Shown here: positions 45,880 to 58,046 of the stretch, one piece after another
Position numbering within the stretch: position 1 is the stretch's first letter
Layout of the letters: every line of letters begins with the position of its first letter
Assembly: GCF_024139115.2 (NCBI RefSeq)
Contig: NC_085141.1
Coordinates: 378,478,995-378,542,994, forward strand
Direction: 5' to 3'
Source of the DNA: Armigeres subalbatus
Lineage: Eukaryota; Arthropoda; Insecta; Diptera; Culicidae
Length of the DNA stretch: 64,000 nt
Made by a program: the position numbers and the translations under genes
Notes under the pieces: model-generated
Database searches by the model: none
Seen by the model: only the letters and a program-made list of their open reading frames with translations
What the model was told of the DNA's origin: nothing

Positions 45880-46350
45880 AATAATTTCTAGAACTCCTGG
45901 AGGCGTTTAGGAATCCTTTAGAAATTCTTCCGAAAACCCTTAAGGTTCTCCTATGAAAATGTCTTCAAAATTCCTCCAGAAATGTTTCCAACAATGCTCC
46001 ACGAATTATTTTAGGAAAATCTCCAGAAATTTCTTCAGGAATTCCTTTTTGGTCATTCATCTACAAAACAAAAAAATAGAAAATTCCTTCAGCAATTCCT
46101 ATAAAAAATCCGTTAGGAATGCCATCAGAAATTCATTTGGAAGTTTCACTTCTAGGTATTCTTTCATAATTTCATTACAGAATACTTTTGAATAATTATT
46201 AATTGGATCGAATATTTCTTCAGGAATTCAGCGGATGTTCCTTTAAATTTAAAAAAAAAATCCTTCTGTGATTCCTTCAGGAATTTCTTCGGAAATTAAT
46301 TTTAATAATCCCTCGTAAATTCATTTAGAATTTTCCTAGAAAATTTCTTT
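45880..46350. repeat. Degenerate minisatellite relative in the intron
   Basis: CTTCAGGAATTCC, CCTTTAGAAATTCTTCC and similar loose units precede the LINE fragment. Confidence 0.5.
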
Positions 46351-46396
46351 AGTCGTTGCAAAAGGATCTTCATCCTGGGCGATGTCCAGCTATCGC

Positions 46397-46690
46397 CTAA
46401 GCCTGTTGCGAAGTTAGATTTTGGTCGACTTCTTTTATTTCTTTATTGAGGCTGCGCCGTCTGGGTGAGTCTCTGCTGTGATGTTCAGCTGGGCCAGTCA
46501 AATGCTTGTTCACAGATTCGTTTCCGACCCAGTCCCACTTGTTTTCTTGAATTTCAGTTGCTATCGGTCTCTGGTGACAACTACGATGGAGCTCGTTGTT
46601 TAAGATCCAGTTGTGAGGCCACCAGGTACGAATAATGTACCGCAAGCAACTGTTAATGAATACCTGCAGCCGTTGAGTGTTATCCACTGA
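46397..46690 (-). pseudogene. LINE RT C-terminal fragment in the intron
   Basis: The minus-strand frame has LQVFINSCLRYIIRTWWPHN, ELHRSCHQRPIATEIQENKW and a SLNKEIKEVDQNLT end, the thumb/connection of RTE-like mosquito LINEs. It is a 3' fragment only, typical of 5'-truncated insertions. Confidence 0.72.
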
Positions 46691-46799
46691 TATACATCAT
46701 ATTTCGCCAGCGTATATCATCCCAGATTTCACGTTATGGTTAAAAAATCGTATCCTTAACACACAAAGGCAGCTCTTGCTTTCTTGATTCACCTATGTC

Positions 46800-48465
46800 G
46801 ATCTCCGGAAGTCCTGAAGGAATTATTAAAAGATCCGAAGGAATTCCCAAAGGAATTTCCGAAAGAATCCCTATAGAAATTTTCGATGTAATTTCTATAG
46901 GAGCTGTCGAAGGAACTCCTAAAAAAGGAAGGAACTCTTGAAAGCATATTTGAAGGAATTCCTGCGAGAATTTCTGAAGAAATTACAGGAGAAACCTTCG
47001 TATAAATTCCTAGATGAACTTCCGGAGGATTTCCTGGAAGAACTTCCGGAGGAATTCGGAGGAAGTCTTCTGGATTCCGGAGGAAATCTTGAGGGTACTC
47101 CTGAAGGAAGTCCTTAAGGAACTTCCGTAAGAATTCGTGGAGGAACTTCGGTAGAAATTCCTGGAGGAACTTCCGTTGAAATTCCTGTTGGACCTTCCGT
47201 AGGAATTCCTGGAGGATCTTCCGTAACAATTCCTGGAGGAACTTCCGTAGGAATTCCTGAAGAAACCTCCGTAGGAATTCCTGAAAGAACTTCCGTAGGT
47301 TATCCTGGAGGAACTTCCGTCGGAATTCCAAGAGGATCTTGCATCGGAATTCCTGGAGAAACTTCCGTCGGAATTCTTGAAGGAACCTCCGTCGGAATTC
47401 CTGGAGGAGCTTCCGTTGAAATTTTTGGAGGAACTTCCGTCGGAATTCCTGGAGGATCTTCCGAAGGAATTCCTGGAGAAACCTCCGTAGGAAATCCTGG
47501 AGAAGCATCCGAAGGAATTCCTGGAGGAGCTTCCGAAGGAATTCTTGGAGGAACTTTCGTCGGAATTCCTGGAGGAACTTTCGTCGGAATTCCTGGAGGA
47601 ACTTTCGTCGGAATTCCTGGAGGAACTTCCGTTGGAATTCCTGGAGGAACTTCCGTCGGAATTCCTGGAGGAACTTCCGTCGGAATTCCTGGAGGAACTT
47701 CCGTCGGAATTCCTGGAGGAACTTCCGTCGGAATTCCTGGAGGAACATCCGTTGGAATTCCTGGAGGAACTTCCGTTGGAATTCCTGGAGGAACTTCCGT
47801 CAGAATTCCTGGAGGAACTTCCGCTGGAATTCCTGGAGGAGCTTCCGGAGAAATTCCTGTAGAATAATTTCTGGAGGAGCTTTGGACGAATTCCTGGAGG
47901 AACTTTTGGTCAATTCCGGACGAACTTCCTGAGGAAATCTTGTGGAGGAATTTCTGAATGAACTTTCAAGAGAATTCTTGATGAAGCTTCTGATGGAATT
48001 CCTGGAGGAGCTTCCGGAGGAATTAGTGATGGTACTTCTTGGAAGATCTTCCGTAGAAATTCCTGTTGGAACTTCCGGAAGAAGTCTTGGGGAAGTTTTG
48101 GAGGAATTCGTGAAGGAATTTCCGAAAGAAGTCATGGATGAATTTCCTTAGAAATTCCTGGAGAAATTTCGGTAGGAATTTCTGGAGAAATTTCCATAGG
48201 AATTCCTGGTGGAATTTCCGTAGGAATTCCTGGAGGAATTTCGGTAGGATTTCCTGGAGGAATTTCGGTAGGAATTCCTGGAGGAATTTCCGTAGGAATT
48301 CCTGGAGGAATTCCCGTAGGAATTCCTGGAGGAATTCCCGTAGGAATTCCTGGAGGAATTCCCGTAGGAATTCCTGGAGGAATTCCCGTAGGAATTCCTG
48401 GAGGAATTCCCGTAGGAATTCCTGGAGGAATTCCCGTAGGAATTCCTGGAGGAAAGTTTCATCAG
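46800..48465. repeat. 24-bp minisatellite, block A
   Basis: Tandem units of the type GGAATTCCTGGAGGAACTTC (continuing CGTC), regular at 47150-47870 and 48150-48455, with a degenerate patch between. The period of 24 bp is a multiple of three, which opens reading frames in all six frames. Confidence 0.93.
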
Positions 48466-50080
48466 AAATTCTTCCTAAAGTTCCTTCAGGAATTTCTCCG
48501 GAAAAAGTTTTAGGAATGCTGAAATTCCATTAGAAATCGACCGGAAGTTCATTTGGGAATTCCTCCGATAGTTTAGCAATTGCCCCTAAAGTTCCTTTAG
48601 GAATTTATTCGAAAGTTCCTTAAGAAATCCTTCCAAAGTTCCTTCAGGTATTCCTTCTTAGGTTTCTTCAAGAATTCCACCGAAATTTCCGTCAGAACTT
48701 CCTCCAGAAGTTTCTTCAGAAATTCAAGAACTCCTCCCGTAGTTCCTATAAAGATCCGAAGAAATTCAGGAATTTCCTTCAGAAATTCCCGCGGAGGTTT
48801 TTTTCAGATATACTTCAGGAGTTTCATTCAGGAAGTGTCTTGAGGAATTCATTCGGAATTTCCTTCAGGAATTCCTCTAGAGGTTCCTTTAGGAAATTCG
48901 CCAGAAATTTCTTCAGATATCCCTCGGAAAGTTCCTTCAGGAATTCCGCAGAAGGTTCTTTCAAGAATTCCTCCGGAAGTTCCTTAAGAAAATCCGTCAA
49001 AAGTTCCTTCAGGAATTCCGCAGGAATTCAATCGTAAGTCCTTTTAGGAATTCCGCCAAAAGTTTCTTCAGGAATCCCTCCAGAGCTTCCTTCAGGAATT
49101 CCCGCATAGGCTCTTCCAGAAACTCCTCTTCCAGAAATTTCTCTGGAAGTTCCTTCACGAATTCATCCGGAACTTCCTTCAGGAATTCCGCCGAAGGATC
49201 CTTCAAGAATTCTGGCGAAAGTTCCTTCGAGCATTCCGACGGAAGTTCTTTAGAGAAATCCGCCATAAGTTCCTTTAGGAGGTCCGTCGGAAGTTCTTTC
49301 AGGAGCTCCGCTAAAAGTTGCTTCGAGAATTCATCAGGAAGTTCTTTCAGGAATTCCTCTGGAAGTTCCTTCATGAATTCATCAGGAAGTTCTTTCGGGA
49401 ATTCTGCCGAAGGATCCTTCAAGAATTCCGGCGAGAATTCCGCCGGAACCACCTTAAACAAATTCGCCATAAGTTCCTCCAGGAATTGCATTGGAAGTTT
49501 TTTCAGGAGTTGCTGGAAGTTGCTTCAGGAACTCATCCAGAAGTTCCTTAAGGAATTCATCCAGAAATTTCTTCAGGAACTCATCCAGAAGCAATTTCAG
49601 GAGTTCCTCTGGAAATTCCTTAAGGAAATCCGCCAGAAGTTCCTTCAGGAATCCCTCAGAATTCCTCAGGAGGTTTATTCAGGAATTCCTCCAGAAGTTC
49701 CTTCAGGAATTCATTCGGAAGTTCCTTCAGGAAGTTCATCCGGAAGTTCCTTCAGGAATTCATCCGGGAGTTTCTTCAGTAATTCCCACGAAGGTTCCTT
49801 CAGGAATTTCTCATGAGGTTCATTCAAGAATTCATCCGAGAGTTCCTTCATGAATTCCTTTGAAAGTTCCTCTAGGAATTCCTCTTAAGGTTCCTTCAAG
49901 AATTCCACCGGAAAATAGAAAATAGGAAGCAGTTTCAGAAATTCTTAGGGAGATTCCTTCAGAATTTCCAAAAGTTCTATCAGGAATTCCTACGGAAGTT
50001 GCCTAAGAAATTCCTACGGAAGTTGCGTCAGGGACTCCTCTGGAAGTTCTTTCAGAAATTCCTGCAGATGCTCTTTAAGG
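48466..50080. repeat. Left arm of the giant inverted repeat
   Basis: Diverged minisatellite that matches 53771-55510 in reverse complement along its length. Irregular landmarks match too: TTTAGCAATTGCCCC at about 48570 against GGGGCAATTGCTAAA at about 55374, and the GTTCCGGCGGAATTCTCGCC region at about 54470 against 49430. Confidence 0.9.
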
Positions 50081-52990
50081 AATTCCAACGGAAGTTCCTC
50101 CAGGAATTCCTACGGAAATTCCTTCGGAGATTTCTCCAGAAATTCCTTCGGAGATTTCTCCAGGAATTCCTACAGAGATTTCTCCAGAAATTCCTTCAGA
50201 GATTCCTCTAGGAATTCCTACGGAAATTCCTCCAGAAATTCCTACGGAAATTCCTCCAAGAATTCCTCCGGAGATTCCTCCAGAAATTTCTAAGGAGATT
50301 CCTCCAGGAATTCCTACGGAAATTCCTCCAGGATATCCTACGGAAATTCCTCCAGGAATTCCTACCGAAATTCCTCCAGGAATTCCTACCGAAATTCCTT
50401 TAGGAATTCCTCCCGAAATTCCTCCAGGAATCCCTCCGGAAATTCCTCCAGGAATTCCTACGGAAACTACTCCAAGAATTCCTACGGAGATTCCTCCAGA
50501 AATTCCTACGGAGATTCCTCCAGGAATTCCTACGGAAATTCCTCCAGGAATTCCTACGGAAATTCCTCCAGGAATTCCTACGGAAATTCCTCCAGGAATT
50601 CCTACGGAAATTCCCCAGGAATTCCTACGGAAATTCCTTCAGGAATTCCTACGGAAATTCCTCCAGGAATTCTTACGGAAATGCCTCCAGGAATTTCTAC
50701 GGAGATTCCTCCAGAAATTCCTACGGAGATTCCTCCAGGAATTCCTACGGAGATTCCTCCAGAAATTCCTACGGAAATTCCTCCAGGAATCCATCCGGAA
50801 ATTCCCCCAGGAATCCCTCCGGAAATTCCTTCAAGGATCCCTCCGGAAATTCCTCCAAGAATTCCTACGGAGATTCCTCCAGAAATTCCTACGGAGATTC
50901 CTCCAGGAATTCCTACGGAAATTCCTTCAGGAATTCCTACTCAAATTCCTCCAGGAATTCCTCCGGAAATTCCTCCAGAAATTCCTACGAAAATTACTCC
51001 AGGAATTCCTACGGAAATTCCCCAGGAATTCCTACGGAAATTCCCCAGGAATTCCTACGGAAATTCCTTCAGGAATTCCTACAGAAATTCCTCCAGGAAT
51101 TCTTACGGAAATGCCTCCAGGAATTTCTACGGAGATTCCTCCAGAAATTCCTACGGAGATTCCTCCAGGAATTCCTACGGAAATTCCTCCAGGAATTCTT
51201 ACGGAAATTCCTCCAAGAATTCCTACGGAGATTCCTCCAGAAATTCCTACGGAGATTCCTCCAAGAATTCTTACGGAAATACTTCCAGGAATCCCTACGG
51301 AAATACTTCCAGGAATCCCTACGGAAATGCTTCCAGGAATTCCTAAGGAAGTTCCTCCAGGAATCCCTCCAGAAATTCCTCCAAGAATTCCTACGGAGAT
51401 TCCTCCAGAAATTCCTACGGAAATTCCTCCAGGAATTCCTCCGGAAATTCCTCCAGGAATTCCTACGGAAATTCCTCCAGGAATTCCTACGGAAGTTCCT
51501 CCAGGAATTCCTACGGAAATTCCTCCAGGAATTCCTACGGAAATTCCTCCAGGAATTCCTACGGAAATTCCTCCAGAAATTCCTACGAAAATTACTCCAG
51601 GAATTCCTACGGAAATTCCCCAGGAATTCCTACGGAAATTCCCCAGGAATTTCTACGGAAATTCCTCCAAGAATTCCTACGGAGATTCCTCCAGAAATTC
51701 CTACGGAGATTCCTCCAAGAATTCTTACGGAAATACTTCCAGGAATCCCTACGGAAATACTTCCAGGAATCCCTACGGAAATGCTTCCAGGAATTCCTAA
51801 GGAAGTTCCTCCAGGAATCCCTCCAGAAATTCCTCCAAGAATTCCTACGGAAATAACTTCAGAAATTCCTACGGAAATTCCTCCAGGAATTCCTACGGAA
51901 ATTCCTCCAGGAATTCCTACGGAAATTCCTCCAGGAATTCCTACGGAAATTCCTCCAGGAATTCCTACGGAAATTCCTCCAGGAATTCCTACGGAAATTC
52001 CTCCAGGAATTCCTCCGAAAATTCCTCCAGAAATTCCTCCGGAAATTAATCCAGGAATTCCTCCGGAAACTCCTCCAGGAATTCCTCCGGAAATTCCTTC
52101 AGGAATTTCTACGGAAATTCCTTCAGGAATTCCTACGAAAATTCCTCCAGGAATTCCTACGGAAATTCCTTCAGGAATTCCTACGGAAATTCCTTCAGGA
52201 ATTCCTACGGAAATTCCTTCAGGAATTCCTACAGAAATTCCTCCAGGAATTCCTACGGAAATTCCTCCAGGATATCCTACGGAAATTCCTCCAGGAATTC
52301 CTACCGAAATTCCTCCAGGAATTCCTACCGAAATTCCTCCAGGAATTCCTCCAAGAATACCTCCAGGAGTTTCTACGGGAATTCCTCCAGGAATTTCTAC
52401 GGGAATTCCTCCAGGAATTCCTACGGGAATTTCTCCAGGAATTCCTACGGGAATTTCTCCAGGAATTCCTACGGGAATTCCTCCAGGAATTCCTACAAGA
52501 ATTAATCCAGGATTTCCTACGGCTATTCCTCCAGAAATTCCTACCGAAATTCCTCCAGGAATCCCTACGGAAATTCCTCCAAGAATTCTTACGGAAATAC
52601 TTCCAGGAATCCCTACGGAAATTCCTCCAGGAATCCCTCCAGAAATTCCTTCGGAAATTAGTCCAGGAATTCCTACGGAGATTCCTCCAGAAATTCCTAC
52701 GGAGATTCCTCCAGGAATTCCTACGGAAATTCCTTCCAGAAATTCCTCCAGGAATTCCTACGAAATTCCTCCAGAATTCCTACGAAAATTACTCCAGGAA
52801 TTCCCACGGAAACCCAGGAATTCCTACGGAAATTCAGAATTCCTAAATTCCTTCAGGAATTCCTACGGAAATTCCTTCAGAATTCTACGAAATTCCTCCA
52901 GAATTCCTACACCTCCAGGAATTCTCACGAATTCCTCCAGGAATTCCTACCGAAATTCCTCCAGGAATTCCTACGGGAATTATTCCAGGA
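50081..52990. repeat. 24-bp minisatellite, block B
   Basis: Long regular array of GGAATTCCTACGGAAATTCC (continuing TCCA) units, with higher-order duplications: the ATTCTTACGGAAATGCCTCC landmark recurs at about 50660 and 51100, and ACTTCCAGGAATCCCTACGG at 51270 and 51730. Single-base slips near 52730-52930 break the phase. Confidence 0.93.
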
Positions 52991-53770
52991 ATTCCTACGG
53001 GAATTCCTGGAGTAATTCCCGTAGGAATTCCTGGAGTAATTCTCGTAGGAATTCCTGGAGGAATTCCCGTAAGAATTCCTGGAGGAATTATCGTAGGAAT
53101 TCCTGGAGGAATTCCCGTAGGAATTCCTGGAGGAATTTCCGTAGGAATTCCTGGAGGGATTTCCGAAGGAATTCTTGGAGGATTTTACGAAGGAATACCT
53201 GGAGGAATTTCCGGAGAAATTTCCGGAGGAATTCCTGAAGGAATTTCCGTAGGAATTCCTTGGGGAATTCCCGTAGGAATTCCTGGAGGAATTTCGGTAG
53301 GAATTCCTGGAGGAATTTCGGTAGGAATTCCTGGAGGAATTTCGGTAGGAATTCCTGGAGGAATTTCGGTAGGAATTCCTGGAGGAATTTCGGTAGGAAT
53401 TCCTGGAGGAATTTCGGTAGGAATTCCTGGAGGAATTTCGGTAGGAATTCCTGGAGGAATTTCCGTAGGAATTCCTGGAGGAATTCCCGTAGGAATTCCC
53501 GGAGGAATTCTTGTAGGAATTTCCAGAGGAATTCCCGGAGGAATTCCCGTAGGAATTTCCAGAGGAATTCCCGGAGGAATTCCCGTAGGAATTCCTGGAG
53601 GAATTCCCGTAGGAATTCCTGGAGGAATTCCCGTAGGAATTCCTGGAGGAATTCCCGTAGGAATTCCTGGAGGAATTCCCGTAGGAATTCCTGGAGGAAT
53701 TCCCGTAGGAATTCCTGGAGGAATTTCCGTAGGAATTCCTGGAGGAATTTTGGTAGGAATTCCTGAAAGA
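52991..53770. repeat. 24-bp minisatellite, block C (inverted orientation)
   Basis: At about 53005 the unit flips orientation (GAATTCCTACGGGAATTCCTGGAG) and continues as GGAATTCCTGGAGGAATTTC (GGTA) to 53770. Confidence 0.93.
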
Positions 53771-55510
53771 GCATCTGCAGGAATTTCTGAAGGAACTTCC
53801 AGAGGAGTCCCTGAAGCAACTTCCGTAGGAATTTCTTAGGCAACTTCCGTAGGAATTCCTGATAGAACTTCTGGAAATTCTTAAGGAATCTCCCTAAGAA
53901 TTTCTGAAACTATTTCCTATTATCTATTTTCCGGTGGAATTCTTGAAGGAACCTTAAGAGGAATTCCTGAAGGAACTTTCAAAGGAATTCATGAAGGAAC
54001 TCTCGGATGAATTCTTGAAGGAACTTCCAGAGAAATTCTTGAAGAAACTTACGGAGGAATTCCTGAATGAACCTTCTGAGGAATTCTTGAATGAACCTCA
54101 TGAGAAATTCCTGAAGGAACCTTCGTGGGAATTCCTGAAGGAACTCCCGGATGAATTCCTGAAGGAACTTCCAGAGGAATTCCTGAAGGAACTTCCGAAT
54201 GAATTCCTGAAGGAACTTCTGGAGGAATTCCTGAATGAACCTCCTGAGGAATTCTGAGGGATTCCTGAAGGAACTTCTGGCGGTTTTTCTTAAGGAATTT
54301 CCAGAGGAACTCCTGAAGCAGCTTCTGGATGAGTTCCTGAAGGAACTTCTGGATGAATTCCTTAAGGAACTTCCGGATGAGTTCCTGAAGCAACTTCCAG
54401 CAACTCCTGAAAAAACTTCCAATGCAATTCCTGGAGGAACTTATGGCGAATTTGTTTAAGGTGGTTCCGGCGGAATTCTCGCCGGAATTCTTGAAGGATC
54501 CTTCGGCAGAATTCCCGAAAGAACTTCCTGATGAATTCATGAAGGAACTTCCAGAGGAATTCCTGAAGGAACTTCCGGATGAATTCTTGAAGCAACTTTT
54601 AGCGGAGCTCCTGAAAGAACTTCCGACGGACCTCCTAAAGGAACTTATGGCGGATTTCTCTAAAGAACTTCCGTCGGAATGCTCGAAGGAACTTTCGCCG
54701 GAATTTTTGAAGGATCCTTCGGCGGAATTCCTGAAGGAAGTTCCGGATGAATTCGCGAAGGAACTTCCAGAGAAATTTCTGAAGGAACTTCGGGATGAAT
54801 TTCAGGAGGAACTTCTGAAGGAATTACTGAATGATCCTCCTGAGGAGTTTCTGAAAGAGCCTATGCGGGAATTCCTGAAGGAACCTTTGGAGGGATTCCG
54901 GAAGGAACTTCCGGCGGAATTCCAAAAAGAACTTACGATGGAATTCCTGAAGGAACTTTTGACGGATTTCCTCTAGGAACTTCCGGAGGAATTCTTGAAG
55001 GAACCTTATGTGGAATTTCTGAAGGAACTTTCCGAGGGATATCTGAAGAAATTTCTGGCGGATTTCCTAAAGGAACTTCTAGAGGAATTCCTGAAGGAGC
55101 TTCAAAATGAATTCCTCAAGACACTTCCTGAATGAAACTCCTGAAGTATTTCTGAAAAAAACCTCCGCGGGAATTTCTGAAGGAAATTCCTGAATTTCTT
55201 CGGATCTTAATAGGAACTACGGGAGGAGTTCTTGAATTTCTGAAGAAACTTTTGGAGGAAGTCCTGACGGAACTTTCGGTGGAATTCTTGAAGAAACCTC
55301 CGGAGGAATACCTGAAGGAACTTTGGAAGGATTTCTTAAGGAACTTTCGAAGAAATTCCTAAAGGAACTTTAGGGGCAATTGCTAAACTACCGGAGGAAT
55401 TCCCAAATGAACTTCCGGTCGATTTCCTAATGGAATTTCAGCATTCCTAAAACTTTTTCCGGAGAAATTCCTGAAGGAACTTTAGGAAGAATTTCTGATG
55501 AAACTTGCCG
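53771..55510. repeat. Right arm of the giant inverted repeat
   Basis: Reverse complement of 48466-50080, colinear including irregular, non-repetitive positions. Small indels explain the slightly longer length. Confidence 0.9.
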
Positions 55511-56480
55511 AAGAGTTCCTGAAGAATTTCTGTTTCTTCAGGATATATTCCAGAAATTTTAGCTTTGAAATTCCTCTGGAAGTTTCTCTAGAGATTCTTT
55601 CCTAGATTCTTCAGGTTTCCTACAAGAATTGCTCGAGAAATTTCTCCAAGAGTTCTTTGAAAAGTTTCTTCAAGATGTTTTTTCCGGAAGTTGCTTCAAG
55701 AATTCCTTCGAAGATCCTTCAGGGATTTCTACGAGAGTTCGACTAGGAATTCCTCGAAAAGATCCCTCGAAAAAAGAATTCTTCCAGAAGCTGCTGCACG
55801 AATTCTTTGAAAAGCCCGTTCCGGCATTCCTCGAAAAAAAACCACTGGTGTTGCTATGGAGCATCCTTCAGGAATTTTTCCGGAAGTTTCTTCAGGATTT
55901 CCTTCTAAAGATCTTTTGGAATTCTTCCGGAAGTTTCTTCAGGAATTCCTTCCTGTTTCTTAAGAAATTCCTCTGGAAATTTCTTCAGGAACTCCACCGG
56001 AAGTTCCTTCAGAAATTTCTCCTAAAATATCTTCAAGAAATATAACGAAAGTTCCTTCAGGAATAACTCCTGAATTACTCAGGAATCAGGGGAAACTGGA
56101 GTAATTTGCACCCCTGGGGCAACACGACCCTTTGGCATTTTTGAGTATATTCTCGGCAGTTTTTCATTAGCATTTACTACAGCGCATGTAGCTCGGATCT
56201 CAAACTACCAATCCAGTAGTAAAGGTCGTTTTGTTCCGGAGATGCATATTACCATAGTTACAACTACTCCGGGAGTTGATTCGGGAGTCAGGATTTCCTC
56301 AAGAAGTTCCTTAAAGAATTTCTCCTAAAAAGTTTATTCAGGAATAACTCGGTATGTTTCTTCAAGAATTCCTTCATAAGTTTCTTTAGAAATTTCTGGG
56401 GAAGATCCTCTAGGATTTTTTTTGAGGTTCTTGCAGAAGTTCCCCAGAAGTTCCGCAATAAATTCTTATGAGGTATGCTT
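55511..56480. repeat. Decayed minisatellite flank
   Basis: Loose TTCTTCAGGAATTCCTTC units, interrupted at about 56090-56290 by unrelated sequence. Confidence 0.6.
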
Positions 56481-57584
56481 CCAGGTATTCCGGAGGGAAA
56501 TTAACTCTTCAAGTAACAACATGCACGTCTTAATTACGCACCGAGACTTTTGATACAACCTGAGATGATACAACTACCTAGCAATGCGCCGCAACACGAT
56601 AGATGTGCCCCTATGGGTTACCTACACACTGATGGATCAGCCAAAGTGGCGATTAAATTCTCTCCCGTTTTCTGATACGGTTGTCACGAGAGCATGAGTG
56701 GATTTCCATATACAATATTTCAGGTTATATAATTTAGTACTTTCTACTGGTTCTATTTTTTTGGAATTGCTCTTCACTTTGTTCGTTCGATGAGTTGGTG
56801 TTACAATACTCGATCGTTGGTTTTGGTATTCTGGATAGCATCTCGTTGTTTCTCCTAATCGTTGCGTTTGGTAAACATGGTACGGTTTGGTGGTGGCATT
56901 GGCAGATGCGCGCAACTAGTAGAGCAGTGCAAAATAGAGTCCTCGTCGTCAGCCGCACATGGAAAACAAAGACCAGGAAGATCACTCGAGACAAGGGGTG
57001 ATATTGAAAAGATAAATACCTTTCAATGAAGAAATACGCCTCGAGCAAGTATTGCACTGCTCTCTAATGATTATGGGGTACTGCAACAAGTTGTTATTCT
57101 TGATTATGACCAGAGACCATTTCGCCAGCGAAAGGGCGTCATCTTTAACAACTACAAGTCGTCTGGGTTTGATGTTGGTTGATGGCTTCATGAACGATGG
57201 TAGTGGTTTGCTAGCATAATGGAAAACGGATGTTTCGCGCTGAGAACGATAGGGTGCTTAATTGACTCAGCGAGATCTGCGTTATTCAGCCGACCTCCGA
57301 CGCAAATTAGTTCGACTTATTGACCACAGCATTCCGCATCATTTAGTGAAAGACATCTTCAGCTGCAAAGAAAATAAGTTGCAGCTCTTATTTACAAATA
57401 GCTACCTGCTTGGTGACAGCACAAAACATGATTTTTCGCCTACTTTATCGACTACGTTTATCAGTAGTCAAAATTACTTTGGTAATTTGATCAAATTTTC
57501 CTTGACCTTTTTCCTTGAGAACTGCGTACTAGGCTTAAAGAGTTAACATAGCGGAGTTAAAATTATCTACAGAAAACTTAAATA
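56481..57584. other. Intron sequence without recognised feature
   Basis: Open frames of about 60-107 codons occur on both strands, but none resembles a known family. Confidence 0.35.
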
Positions 57585-57778
57585 CAGTTAAACCTCCATG
57601 AGTCGATGTTCTATGACTCGATATCGACTCATGGAAGCAAATTATGTCATATTAAAAAATATTTTCTGGGTTACTGTGATGGTCCCTTCAAACAGCTTTC
57701 CAAAGATTTGCTATTCCTCATCTCGATATTTCCATAAGTCGATGGTCCCTTCGATATCGACTCATGGAGGTTTGACTG
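57585..57778. mobile_element. pogo-like MITE, TA target duplication
   Basis: 194 bp. The ends are CAGTTAAACCTCCATGAGTC and its near complement ending GGAGGTTTGACTG, with TA on both sides. It lies 270 bp before WDR19 exon 3. Confidence 0.85.
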
Positions 57779-58046
57779 TATGTATGTAATCTTTTGATAG
57801 CGTAGGTGTTTATCCGAATTCGGAAGTAAAAACAAATATTGATATCAACTTTAAACATTTCTTTTTGCTAACTGGTGATATCGGATTGTTTATTAATTAA
57901 GTTCTATTACTTTTCCTATGTCAATTTTTCAAAAAATCCAACTACCAACCTAGGTTTACGTTTCCCTAATAAACAACAATTACAATTACCTACTTTCAAA
58001 TAATTTGGGATTTTTTACCAATTGTAAATTGTGGTTTTCTTTTAAG

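Larger units (their letters stand above)
44096..58046 (+). other. WDR19 intron 2 (about 14 kb)
   Basis: Donor GG|GTAAGA at 44096 and acceptor TTTTAAG|CC at 58046. It contains about 9.5 kb of 24-bp minisatellite, a LINE fragment and a pogo-like MITE; 44096-45879 and 56481-57584 have no feature I can name. All other introns of this gene are about 300 bp or less. Confidence 0.85.

Noticed and set aside
46800..53770. CRISPR-like regular 24-bp repeats
   Set aside because: There are no unique spacers; repeats are head-to-tail with gradual divergence, and the sequence is from an animal genome.
46789..54976. Very long open frames (up to 485 codons) with Ile-Pro-Thr-Glu or Phe-Leu-Arg-Lys type repeats on both strands
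   Set aside because: They arise because the DNA repeat period (24 bp) is a multiple of three and lacks stops in every frame. All frames are open at once, no start or splice context supports them, and they lie in an intron of WDR19.
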